From CAWICD01 sp052267165 (GTDB lineage Bacteria > Vulcanimicrobiota > Vulcanimicrobiia > Vulcanimicrobiales > Vulcanimicrobiaceae): a stretch of 64,000 bases of DNA. A model generated the notes under the pieces. The model saw nothing but the letters and a program-made list of their open reading frames with translations, was not told the origin of the DNA and did no database searches. The translations under genes and the position numbers were made by a program. Shown in pieces: positions 1 to 7,482 of the stretch (its first letter is position 1; each line of letters starts with the position of its first letter). The stretch lies in assembly GCA_052267165.1 (NCBI GenBank), contig JBKQHO010000013.1, forward strand, positions 1 through 64,000, in the 5' to 3' direction.

Positions 1-2
1 TT

Positions 3-137
3 TCGTTCATCGTGAACCGGCCGAAGGTCGAGCCGGGCTTCCGCCTGGAGCGGACGACGGGGAAGGACCGGCAGATCACGTACACGCTGCACGCGTATTC
101 GGCGGACAAGCCGGAAGGCGAACGTTACTCGGAGTGA
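3..137 (+). CDS. cbbS: RuBisCO small subunit, C-terminal end (partial)
   Basis: Only the last 44 codons are in the window; the gene starts upstream. The translation contains FIVNRPKVEPGF, then ITYTLHAYS and ends PEGERYSE, which is the C-terminal beta-hairpin ending typical of proteobacterial-type (form IC/ID/IE) small subunits. The product joins CbbL in the L8S8 holoenzyme that fixes CO2 in the Calvin cycle. Its stop overlaps the cbbX start (GTGA), so the two are translationally coupled. The large subunit gene is expected just left of the window. Confidence 0.85.
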   Translation, partial: SFIVNRPKVEPGFRLERTTGKDRQITYTLHAYSADKPEGERYSE

Positions 138-1045
138 GCGAAGTGGAGCGGGTGGCGGAGCCACAGGTCGACGCCGGGGGGCGGCTCGACCTCGACGAGG
201 CGTACCGGTCGTCGCAGGTGGGCGAGGTGCTCGAACAGCTCGATCGCGAACTGGTCGGGCTGACGCCGGTCAAGACCCGGATCCGCGAGATCGCGCACCT
301 GCTGCTGATCGACAAGCTGCGGCGGCAGGTCGGGCTCGCGGCCGAGCCGCCGCCGCTGCACATGTCGTTCACCGGGCGGCCGGGCACGGGCAAGACGACC
401 GTCGCCAACCGCATGGCCGAGATCTTGCACCGCTTGGGCTACATCCGCAAAGGACATCTCGTCGTTGCGACCCGCGACGATCTCGTCGGGCAGTACATCG
501 GGCACACCGCACCCAAGACGAAGGAGGTGCTCAAGCGCGCGATGGGCGGCGTACTCTTCATCGACGAGGCGTACTATCTCTACAAGCCCGAGAACGAGCG
601 CGACTACGGCGGCGAAGCGATCGAGATCCTGCTGCAAGTCATGGAGAACCAGCGCGACGATCTGGTGGTGATCTTCGCGGGCTACAAAGACCGGATGGAC
701 ACGTTCTTCGCGAGCAATCCGGGGCTCAGCTCGCGCGTCGCCAATCACATCGATTTTCCCGACTACACGCCCGACGAGTTGCAGGCGATCGCGCACCTCA
801 TGCTCGAGAAGCTGAACTACGAGTTCACGCCGGCAGCGGAGGCGGCGTTCAAGGAATACCTCTTGCTACGGTTGCAACAGCCGCAATTCGCGAACGCCCG
901 AAGCGTGCGCAATGCGCTCGACCGCGCGCGCCTGCGCCAGGCCAACCGCCTCTTCGAACACGGCGGCACGGTGACCGCCGACGACCTGCGCCGCATCGAC
1001 GAACCGGACATTCGCAAGAGCCGGATCTTCGCCGTCAACCCGTAG
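134..1045 (+). CDS. cbbX: CbbX, RuBisCO activase (AAA+ ATPase)
   Basis: 303 residues, GTG start overlapping the cbbS stop. Walker A GRPGTGKTT lies near residues 81-89 and Walker B LFIDEAYYL near 141-149, followed by an AAA+ lid rich in Arg. Length and order fit red-type CbbX, a hexameric ATPase that pulls inhibitory sugar phosphates off form I RuBisCO by threading the CbbL C-terminus. The direct linkage to cbbS supports this role over the related sporulation AAA protein SpoVK. Confidence 0.93.
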   Translation: MSEVERVAEPQVDAGGRLDLDEAYRSSQVGEVLEQLDRELVGLTPVKTRIREIAHLLLIDKLRRQVGLAAEPPPLHMSFTGRPGTGKTTVANRMAEILHRLGYIRKGHLVVATRDDLVGQYIGHTAPKTKEVLKRAMGGVLFIDEAYYLYKPENERDYGGEAIEILLQVMENQRDDLVVIFAGYKDRMDTFFASNPGLSSRVANHIDFPDYTPDELQAIAHLMLEKLNYEFTPAAEAAFKEYLLLRLQQPQFANARSVRNALDRARLRQANRLFEHGGTVTADDLRRIDEPDIRKSRIFAVNP

Positions 1046-1057
1046 ACTGAACGCTCG

Positions 1058-1551
1058 TTGCTGGGCCCCGACCTCTTCGTCGCCGCCGCCTCCTTCGTGG
1101 CGGGTGCGCTCAACGCGGCCGCGGGCGGAGGCAGCTTCATCTCGTTTCCGGCGGTGCTGGCGCCGCTGGGCGTTGTCGGCACTCGGTTTAGCGGCCCAAA
1201 CGGCGATCGCCGTTTACGGCGGCTTCTTCGGAGCGGCGATCGGCATCTTGATGCTGGCACTGCTCGAAATCCTCGGCATGCACGATCTGCGCCGGGCCAA
1301 CGCGCTTAAAGGCGCTCCTCGCAACGGTGATCAACGGCGTCGCGGTCGTGCCTTTCTTGATCGCGCGCGTCATCGCGCTCGAACCGGCCTTCGCGATGAG
1401 CGTGGGCGCGGTCGCCGGCGGCCTTCTGGGGGCGCGTTTGGTCAAACGCCTTCCGACGCCGGTCGTGCGCGGGTTCGTCGTGGTCGTCGCCTGTACGATG
1501 ACGGCCTATTTCTTTTGGAAAACATACTTTAGCGCCGCGCCCCACGCTTAA
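1058..1551 (+). pseudogene. Decayed TauE/SafE-type (TSUP) permease
   Basis: Recognisable TSUP segments occur in three successive frames. The first, from about 1058, reads AGALNAAAGGGSFISFPAVL, the family's N-terminal repeat. The second frame takes over near 1190 with AAQTAIAVYGGFFGAAIG, the start of the second repeat. A third frame from about 1312 gives TVINGVAVVPF and runs through GLLGARLVKRLP to the C-terminus at 1551. Roughly 90 residues between the two repeats are missing and at least two frameshifts separate the pieces. A full gene would be about 250 residues. It is very unlikely to make a working sulfite/sulfonate-type exporter. Confidence 0.8.
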
Positions 1552-1612
1552 TCGGGACTAAGGTCGCAGCAAGCGTCGAGGTTAGCACGGGCGTTAAGCG
1601 AAAATCGAGAGG

Positions 1613-2014
1613 ATGATCGAAGGCATCGGCGGGGCGTACATCTACGCCGAAGACGCGCTTCGCTTAGCCGCGTGGTACCGCGACGTGCTCGGCATCGAGA
1701 CCAACGACCATCCTGAGGACGGCTACTACACGCACGATTTTGCCATCCGGGAGCACGGCGGCGCCCACCGGGCGACGCGCACGGTTTGGGCGATCTTTCA
1801 ACTCGAAGCGGGCCAGGAACGCGCGCCGCAGAGCTTTTCCGTCAACTATCGGGTCAACGACCTGACGGCGATGCTCCGACGGCTTCGGTCGCTCGGCGTG
1901 GAGGTCGAGTCGGCGGAGGAGCACGAGTTCGGCCGGTTCGCCTGGATCCACGATCCTGAAGGAAACCTCGTCGAGTTGTTCGAGGACCTGAGGATGCTCG
2001 ACGGGCCCGAATAG
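1613..2014 (+). CDS. VOC-family (glyoxalase-fold) protein
   Basis: 133 residues, the normal size for a single vicinal-oxygen-chelate protein with two beta-alpha-beta-beta-beta modules. The first module contains AAWYRDVLGIE and the second ends with the family hallmark DPEGNLVELFE, whose Glu is usually a metal ligand. Members include glyoxalase I, dioxygenases and resistance proteins; substrate cannot be told from sequence. It stands alone, about 60 bases after the decayed permease and before an unrelated hydrolase. Confidence 0.8.
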   Translation: MIEGIGGAYIYAEDALRLAAWYRDVLGIETNDHPEDGYYTHDFAIREHGGAHRATRTVWAIFQLEAGQERAPQSFSVNYRVNDLTAMLRRLRSLGVEVESAEEHEFGRFAWIHDPEGNLVELFEDLRMLDGPE

Positions 2015-2106
2015 CGCCTCACTCCGCCCTGCGGTCACCTCGAGGTAACACCGTCACGCCCCGGTGCGTTCTGGCGCCGCGCCGCGCGGCAGGTTAGGAT
2101 GGGGCA

Positions 2107-2763
2107 ATGACGTCACAACCCGAGTTCCACGCGCGCTGGCGGTGCGGCACCGCCCAAGACGGCCGCTCGCGGCTCATCGTGCTCCTACACGGCCGCGGCA
2201 GCGACGAGAACGAGATCTTTCCGCTGGCCGAGTACTTGCCCGAGAGCGCCGCGGTCGCGGCCCTGCGGGCGCCGCTCGCTGAGGGGCCCGGATTCGCCTG
2301 GTTCGAGAACCGGGGCGTGGGCCGGCCGGCCGCAGCTTCGCTGGCCGCGACCGTCGCTTTCGTGGAACGCTGGCTCGACCAGGAAGCCGGGGATTTCGAA
2401 GAGGCGTGGCTGGTCGGCTTCAGCGGCGGTGCCGCGATGGCCGGCGCGCTGCTCCTCCACGACCCCGAGCGCTTCGCCGGGGCTGCGGCCCTCCATGGCA
2501 CCTTCCCCTTCGAGGCTGGCATGCCGGTCGTGCCCGGCCGGCTCAGCGGAATTCCGGTGCTGTACGGTCGAGGCCGAAACGATTTCGTGATCCCGCGCGA
2601 GCTGATCGAACGCACGCGAAGCTACCTCGCCGATTCGAGCGGGGCCGAACTGAGCGATCGGGAGTATGCGAGCGGCCACGAGCTCGACGCCCAAGAGCTG
2701 GACGACCTCTCGCGCTGGTTCACCGAGCGCTTCCGCGCGACAGCCGCAGCCCCGCACCGGTAG
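2107..2763 (+). CDS. Alpha/beta hydrolase, phospholipase/carboxylesterase family
   Basis: 218 residues. LLHGRGSDENEIF near residue 27 is the oxyanion-loop signature of the carboxylesterase 2 (YpfH/acyl-protein thioesterase) family. GFSGGAAMAG holds the nucleophilic Ser, and the catalytic His is in ASGHELDAQEL near the C-terminus. The Asp is likely in GRGRNDFVIP. No signal peptide, so cytosolic. Small-ester hydrolysis is the family activity; the physiological ester is unknown. Confidence 0.85.
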   Translation: MTSQPEFHARWRCGTAQDGRSRLIVLLHGRGSDENEIFPLAEYLPESAAVAALRAPLAEGPGFAWFENRGVGRPAAASLAATVAFVERWLDQEAGDFEEAWLVGFSGGAAMAGALLLHDPERFAGAAALHGTFPFEAGMPVVPGRLSGIPVLYGRGRNDFVIPRELIERTRSYLADSSGAELSDREYASGHELDAQELDDLSRWFTERFRATAAAPHR

Positions 2764-2820
2764 CAAGCGAAGCGGCCCAAGCCGAAGGCCGTTGCCGGGC
2801 GGCACACCGAAACCTCGGCC

Positions 2821-3558
2821 ATGGCGGACGGTTCTTCCACGACGCCTTCGTCCGGCGACGGCACCACTCGCGCCTTTTCGCTAGCGACCGCGCGGGACGT
2901 CGCGTTCTTGGCCGCGATCTACTTGTACTTCGCCGGTTTCGTCTACGGCGATTTTTTCACGCATACCTTCGGCATTCCGGCAGCCACCGACACTCCGGTC
3001 TACACCTATCTCATCTACGCATACAACGCGCTTACGCCCAATCTCGCACAGTTGAGCGCGCTCGCGATCGCACTCTTCGGGGCAAGCGTCTATTTCTCGA
3101 TTCTCGGCACGAAGGCGCGGCCGGCCCGCTGGGAGACGACCCTCGTCAATAGCGAGCGGGCCTTGCTCGCGGTCGGCGCACTTGGCCTCTTTCCGCTCCT
3201 CTTCTTCTGCGCGCAACGGGCGGCGCTCGCAAACGCCGATGCGATTCGTTGCGGTGCATCGTCAGGCGCGGCGCGCGTCGTGCTCAGCTTCAAGCCCGAG
3301 CGGGCAGCGACGTACGATGCCGACTTCGTCGCCGCCTCCAAGCAAGGCTCGGTGCTCCTCTTGGCGCGAAGTGCCGACGCGTACTTCGTCATGTATCAGC
3401 CGGCCGGAGGGGCTCCGGTCTTACGCGGTTCATCCTCCGCCTCGACGCCCGCTCCGGCCGCAGGAGGCTGCGGCTTCTTGAGCGCAGCGCGCACCTACGA
3501 AGTCGCCAAAACCGATCTCGACCACGTCATGACCCTCGCTCCGACCATTTACCGCTAG
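2821..3558 (+). CDS. Membrane protein of unknown function
   Basis: 245 residues, not recognised. Three hydrophobic segments lie at about residues 25-45 (VAFLAAIYLYFAGFVYGDF), 78-97 and 117-135. A soluble C-terminal part of about 100 residues ends in a Ser/Ala/Pro-rich stretch with a CGF motif. The segment FTHTFGIPAATDTPVYTYL between the first two membrane spans looks like a short external loop. Spacing to the preceding hydrolase is 57 bases. Confidence 0.6.
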   Translation: MADGSSTTPSSGDGTTRAFSLATARDVAFLAAIYLYFAGFVYGDFFTHTFGIPAATDTPVYTYLIYAYNALTPNLAQLSALAIALFGASVYFSILGTKARPARWETTLVNSERALLAVGALGLFPLLFFCAQRAALANADAIRCGASSGAARVVLSFKPERAATYDADFVAASKQGSVLLLARSADAYFVMYQPAGGAPVLRGSSSASTPAPAAGGCGFLSAARTYEVAKTDLDHVMTLAPTIYR

Positions 3559-3601
3559 TTCGGGACACTGGGATTCGCGCGACGTTCGAGGAGAATGCGA
3601 G

Positions 3602-4189
3602 ATGCTCAGGACCTCAGGCTTCACGCGCTCGGCAGCGTGGCTTTGCGTAGGGATCGCCGCCGCCGCCTTCATGAGCGCCTGTGGAGGCAGCTCGAGCTCC
3701 AATTCCTCGGCGACTGCGTCCCCATCCGATACGTCGCAATCTTCCGCCGCGACGACCACCGCACCAACCGCTTCGACGCTCGCGACAACCGCTGCTGAAT
3801 CGACGATAACTCCAGCCCCGCCTCCGACCTCGACAGCCACTTTGCCGCCGACGCCGCAGCCGGGCCTCGTCAGCGTGCAGCGTATATATGACGTCTACGT
3901 CGGCAATCTGCTGGTTGCGGGCGCGCAGCGTTCGTTGATCTATTGCTTCAACACCTCGCAAGCGATGGTGTTGCGAGCTGACGACGTGATCGCCGCGTAT
4001 ACCGGAACGTGTCCCGGCGGCGTGGTCGGTTTCGTGCCGTACATCCATGGCCATCGGCCGAGCCCGCGGCCAGGCGCGATACCGGAGCCGACTGTGCCGG
4101 CAGGTGTGCCGACGCCGTCAGCCTCGCTCGCGCCGGCGCGGCTCTGGCGCGTTCGAATCTACCGGCCCGCCGCGCCGCCGACCCCGTAG
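3602..4189 (+). CDS. Ser/Thr-rich lipoprotein of unknown function
   Basis: 195 residues. The N-terminus is a type II signal with a hydrophobic core and lipobox FMSAC, so Cys near residue 27 is probably acylated. Next comes about 60 residues of low-complexity Ser/Thr/Ala/Pro linker, then a domain of about 90 residues beginning VSVQRIYDVYVGN, and a Pro-rich tail. A good SD (GAGGAG) precedes the ATG by 9 bases. The linker suggests a folded domain held away from the membrane. Confidence 0.6.
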   Translation: MLRTSGFTRSAAWLCVGIAAAAFMSACGGSSSSNSSATASPSDTSQSSAATTTAPTASTLATTAAESTITPAPPPTSTATLPPTPQPGLVSVQRIYDVYVGNLLVAGAQRSLIYCFNTSQAMVLRADDVIAAYTGTCPGGVVGFVPYIHGHRPSPRPGAIPEPTVPAGVPTPSASLAPARLWRVRIYRPAAPPTP

Positions 4190-4250
4190 CCCACGGCCTC
4201 GAAGACGTCGAGGTCGCGCCGCACGCTCGCTGCTCGCTCTTCGATGGGTC

Positions 4251-5126
4251 TTACCGAAAGCGCAGGGCGGGCTCCGGTTCGGCCTTCACGATCAGTTGCG
4301 GGACCCGGTCGCCGCGCAGGAAGTGTGGCAACTCCGCGAGCGAGAACTGCATGCCCGTGTAGAAAGGACCGAACGAGCCGTACTTCGCGCTGGCCTCATC
4401 AAAGCGCATCTCGTAGACGAGCTTCTTGAAGACCAGCGGATCGTCGGCGTAAAGGTCGACGCCCCATTCCCAGTCGTCGAAGCCGATCGAGCCGGAGATC
4501 ACCTGCGTGACGAGGCCGTGGAACGAGCGTCCGATCTTGCCGTGGTCGAGCATCAGCGCCGCGCGCTCCTCGTACGGCAGCAAGTACCAGTTCACGGCTT
4601 CGCCGCGCTTCTTGTCCATCGGGTAGAAGCAGATGTAGCGGCGCGGCGGGATCTTCGCCCACAGGCGCGCAGCATTGCGCGGCTGTTTCGCCTGCTCGGC
4701 GACGAGTGCATCGAAAGCCTCGTTCCAGTCCTGCGAGTGCAATTTGAGCCCGCGGTCGCGGAGCTCCGCGTGGATCTTACCCGACGCTTCGTACAGCCCG
4801 AGCTCCAGGACGGAGACGTACGACGTGGCCGGTTCGAGATATTCCGCCAGCCGCAGCTTGCCGAAGCCGGTTTGCGCCGCGCCCAGCTCGTCGAAGGTCT
4901 TGGCATAGTGCGTGAGCATCAGGTCGCACTTGTGGCCGAGCATCTGCGCCAGCCCGGCGTCGCTTTCGGGCGAGCCGGCGAGCTGCTCCAGATAGCCCAG
5001 CGCCTCGAACCCGATCTCGTTGCGCTCGGCTTCCGGCAGCGCGTCGTAGAGCGTGCGGCGGAAGCGGAACATGCGGTGCAAGATCGACCAGCTGTCGAGG
5101 GTCTCGGGAACGTCGGGATGTCGCAT
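4251..5126 (-). CDS. hemQ: Coproheme decarboxylase HemQ (chlorite dismutase family)
   Basis: 291 residues from the ATG at 5126 (MRHPDVPETLDSW). The C-terminal half is typical of Gram-positive HemQ: FYPMDKKRGEAVNWY, then HGKIGRSFHGLVTQ with the proximal heme His, then GFDDWEWGVDLYADDP. HemQ performs the two oxidative decarboxylations turning Fe-coproporphyrin III into heme b, so heme is probably made by the coproporphyrin route. The frame is open well upstream of 5126, but that part overlaps panE and has no family match. It is the last gene of the nrdR-dut-panE-hemQ run, 19 bases after the panE-like stop. Confidence 0.92.
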   Translation of the reverse strand: MRHPDVPETLDSWSILHRMFRFRRTLYDALPEAERNEIGFEALGYLEQLAGSPESDAGLAQMLGHKCDLMLTHYAKTFDELGAAQTGFGKLRLAEYLEPATSYVSVLELGLYEASGKIHAELRDRGLKLHSQDWNEAFDALVAEQAKQPRNAARLWAKIPPRRYICFYPMDKKRGEAVNWYLLPYEERAALMLDHGKIGRSFHGLVTQVISGSIGFDDWEWGVDLYADDPLVFKKLVYEMRFDEASAKYGSFGPFYTGMQFSLAELPHFLRGDRVPQLIVKAEPEPALRFR

Positions 5127-5145
5127 GCCGGGCCGTTCGGTGCGG

Positions 5146-6141
5146 CTAGCGCAGGACCCCGGTCTTGCCTCGGGCGGCGGTCTTGCCGCGGCGCTCTTCC
5201 GCCTCGATCTCCGCGACCAGCGCGGCCGGGCGTTCGCGGTACTTCGCCCACAGCTGCGGCATGTGCGCGATGTCGGAGAGAACGCGCGCGAGCACGGCGT
5301 TGACCGGCGTCGGCACGCCGAGCGAGCGACCGGCCGCGGCGACCGCGCCGTTGAGGACCCCGACCTCGGTTTGTCCCTTGGCAGCGCGCAGGTCGAGCAA
5401 CAGCGAAGGCGGCTTGCTGCCGCGCGCGGCGACGATCCGGTTCGCCAAGATCGGCTTCGCGACGGCCGACGGGAGGGTCGCGACACCCAGCAGCGCGCGC
5501 ACCGGATAGCGCGGCAAGTCGATGAAGGCCAAGCCCTGTTTTCGCATCACGGCACGCGTTTCGCGCAAGGCGCGCAGCTCGAGCTCGAACATCTCGTCGA
5601 ATTCGACGAGCCGTTCGGGCAGCACGTTGAGAATCGCGCATGAGGCGTTGGCAACCAGGTTCAGCGTCAGCTTCGACCACTTGAGCGACTTGTAGTCGTT
5701 GACCACCTTGACCGGAATCTTGGCCTGCTCGAAGGCCGCGATCAACCAGTTGTGCGCGACCGCGCCGACCGGCGCGAGACCGAGACCGCCCTCGTTCGCG
5801 GCGGCGACGGCGCCGTTGCGCATGCGCTCGACCGGGACCGTCAACGCGCACGAGACGATCGCGTCGGCCCCGAAGGCCGCGGCCAGCAACTCTTCGTTGC
5901 CTACACCGTTCTGCGGACACAGGATCGTCGCCGACGCGGGGGTTTCGCCGAGCGCCCGGCGCAGCGTTTCGATCGCGCCTTGCGTGTCGTACGACTTGAC
6001 GGCCACGATCGCGAGCTCGGCTGCGACCGGCACGACGTCCGCGCGCCGGCGCGGCGCGAACACGATCTCGGTCGTCTCGTTGCGCAGCAGATTGCCCAGG
6101 TAGTTGCCGACGGCTCCATTTCCGACTACGTAGACTTTCAC
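5146..6141 (-). CDS. Ketopantoate reductase family protein (PanE/ApbA)
   Basis: 331 residues from a GTG at 6141 that overlaps the dut stop (GTGA). The N-terminal Rossmann motif is YVVGNGAVGNYLG, followed by CPQNGVGNEE. The C-terminal helical domain carries KWSKLTLNLVANASC (family Lys and Asn) and GQTEVGVLNGAV, both classic for 2-dehydropantoate 2-reductase. It would reduce 2-dehydropantoate with NADPH in pantothenate synthesis. Paralogs with other substrates exist and no pan genes are adjacent, so panE is not assigned firmly. Confidence 0.8.
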   Translation of the reverse strand: MKVYVVGNGAVGNYLGNLLRNETTEIVFAPRRRADVVPVAAELAIVAVKSYDTQGAIETLRRALGETPASATILCPQNGVGNEELLAAAFGADAIVSCALTVPVERMRNGAVAAANEGGLGLAPVGAVAHNWLIAAFEQAKIPVKVVNDYKSLKWSKLTLNLVANASCAILNVLPERLVEFDEMFELELRALRETRAVMRKQGLAFIDLPRYPVRALLGVATLPSAVAKPILANRIVAARGSKPPSLLLDLRAAKGQTEVGVLNGAVAAAGRSLGVPTPVNAVLARVLSDIAHMPQLWAKYRERPAALVAEIEAEERRGKTAARGKTGVLR

Positions 6142-6602
6142 TTGCCCGTGCTCCCGAAGCCCCCGGTCGCGCGCAGCGTCCCCTGCAATTCGTCGCACTC
6201 GTCGAACGCGGCGCGCTCGACCCGCGCGACGACGAGCTGCGCGATCCGGTCGCCGCGCCGGATCGTGAATGCTTCGCTACCGAAGTTGATCATGACGACG
6301 CCGACCGGCCCGCGATAGTCGGCGTCGATCGTACCCGGCGAGTTGAGGAGCGTGACGCCCGAACGCAGCGCCAGCCCGCTGCGCGGGCGGACCTGAACTT
6401 CGAAGCCCGGCGGGATCTCGAGGGAAAACCCGGCCGGAACCAAGGCCCTCGCTCCCGGAGCCAGGGTCAGCTCGGCGGCCACCGCGGCGTGCACGTCGGC
6501 CCCGGCCGCGCCGGACGTCATGTAGGCCGGGAGGGACAGACCCTCGCCTTCCGGCAGGCGCTTCAATCCGATGCGGACCGAAGCGCTGGTATCATTGTGC
6601 AA
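6138..6602 (-). CDS. dut: dUTP diphosphatase
   Basis: About 154 residues. All dUTPase motifs are present: AGADVHA (motif 1), PRSGLALR (motif 2), GTIDADYRG with the catalytic Asp (motif 3), RRGDRIAQLVV (motif 4) and a C-terminal GGFGSTGK P-loop-like arm (motif 5). It hydrolyses dUTP to dUMP, keeping uracil out of DNA. The start is uncertain: a TTG at 6602 gives a normal N-terminus and overlaps the nrdR stop by 11 bases, while an ATG at 6662 would add 20 residues deep inside nrdR. It overlaps panE by four bases. Confidence 0.9.
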   Translation of the reverse strand: MHNDTSASVRIGLKRLPEGEGLSLPAYMTSGAAGADVHAAVAAELTLAPGARALVPAGFSLEIPPGFEVQVRPRSGLALRSGVTLLNSPGTIDADYRGPVGVVMINFGSEAFTIRRGDRIAQLVVARVERAAFDECDELQGTLRATGGFGSTGK

Positions 6603-7035
6603 GCTCGGCCAACTCGGCTTGAAACTTGCCGATGTCGTCGAACGAGCGGTAAACGCTGGCAAAGCGGATGTACGCGACCTTGTCGAGCCGTTTGAGCGCT
6701 TCCATCAGCTTCTCGCCGAGCATCGCGGTGGGGACTTCGTTCTCGCCCCGCGAGAAGAGCTCGCGCTCGAGCCCGGCCACGATCTCCTCGAGCTGCTTCT
6801 CCGAAACCGGCCGCTTCTCGCAGGCGCGCTGCAGGCCCACGAGCACCTTCTCGCGGTTGTATTGCTCGCGCCGGCCGTCCTTTTTGACGACGAAGAGGCG
6901 TGGCGCTTCCATCCGCTCGTAGGTCGTAAAGCGATGCTTGCAAGCAAGGCACTCACGCCGCCGGCGCACCACGCTTTCGTCGTCGCGCGAGTCGACGACC
7001 CGGGTCTCACTCTTTCGGCAACTCGGACAGATCAG
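6592..7035 (-). CDS. nrdR: Transcriptional repressor NrdR, probable CTG start
   Basis: 147 residues if it starts at a CTG at 7035, giving M-I-CPSC, the usual NrdR beginning. Zinc-ribbon cysteines are in ICPSCRK and ECLACKHRFTTYER. The ATP-cone follows (VVKKDGRREQYNREK) and the protein ends with VAYIRFASVYRSFDD. NrdR senses dATP/ATP and represses ribonucleotide reductase genes. No in-frame ATG, GTG or TTG lies between the apparent promoter and the first zinc Cys. A GGTGGAGG SD at 7048-7055 leaves a 12-base spacer to CTG, a little long. First gene of the dut/panE/hemQ run. Confidence 0.9.
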   Translation of the reverse strand: MICPSCRKSETRVVDSRDDESVVRRRRECLACKHRFTTYERMEAPRLFVVKKDGRREQYNREKVLVGLQRACEKRPVSEKQLEEIVAGLERELFSRGENEVPTAMLGEKLMEALKRLDKVAYIRFASVYRSFDDIGKFQAELAELAQ

Positions 7036-7063
7036 TTGGGACTCGAGCCTCCACCAATGAGCC

Positions 7064-7116
7064 CCACTAGATATGGGGCCCTTTGGAGTATAAGCCACAA
7101 GGGGCTCGGCCCGCAA
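7064..7116 (-). promoter_or_regulatory. nrdR promoter with NrdR-box-like site
   Basis: On the minus strand, TTGCGG at 7111-7116 and TATACT at 7087-7092 are separated by 18 bases, a good sigma-70 pair. Just downstream, at 7064-7079, is CCCCATATCTAGTGG. Its core ATATCTAGTG fits the NrdR-box pattern aCaCwAtATaTwGtgt. Placement at or just after the transcription start would suit autorepression. NrdR boxes usually come in pairs about 31-32 bases apart; no clear second box was found. Confidence 0.45.
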
Positions 7117-7187
7117 ACAACACCGCCTCGGAGCAAGCGAGCGTCAGCGCTTGAGAGCGCGCGGGGCCAAGCAGAAGCGCCGCCCGT

Positions 7188-7337
7188 TCAGGCGGCGCCG
7201 ATCTTGAACATCTTCGTGCCGCACTCGGGACACTTGCCTTCGGTCGCCGGGCGCCCGTTCTTCATCGTGATCGCAACGGCGTCTTTCATTTCGCGCTTGG
7301 TCTTGCATTTCACGCAGTAGGCTTGTGGAGCTGCCAT
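7188..7337 (-). CDS. Small zinc-ribbon protein, DUF5679 family
   Basis: 49 residues from the ATG at 7337, MAAPQAYCVKCKTKREM. It has two CxxC pairs (CVKC and CPEC) and the family core AITMKNGRPATEGKCP. DUF5679 proteins are tiny zinc ribbons of unknown function found in actinobacteria, Chloroflexi and relatives. It lies upstream of the nrdR promoter and divergent from dprA, so it is probably a single-gene unit. Confidence 0.8.
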   Translation of the reverse strand: MAAPQAYCVKCKTKREMKDAVAITMKNGRPATEGKCPECGTKMFKIGAA

Positions 7338-7482
7338 GTTTCGAACGTAATCCTCCGGCGAAACGCTTAGGTCCCCGACGGGGCGCGCTCGCGCAACCCG
7401 CCGTCCATTCTGAAGGCACGGTCTGTTTCCTCGCAAGGGGAGCACCTAGCCGCAAAGGGTTTGCGTCGTGAAGGGAAGGGCG

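Noticed and set aside
5127..5486. 120-codon upstream extension of hemQ
   Set aside because: It overlaps panE out of frame, is Arg/Ser-rich and does not match HemQ; the ATG at 5126 gives the family N-terminus.
7036..7116. TTG start at 7116 for nrdR
   Set aside because: The TTG is part of the apparent -35 box, so it would not be in the mRNA; the added 27 residues are unlike any NrdR.
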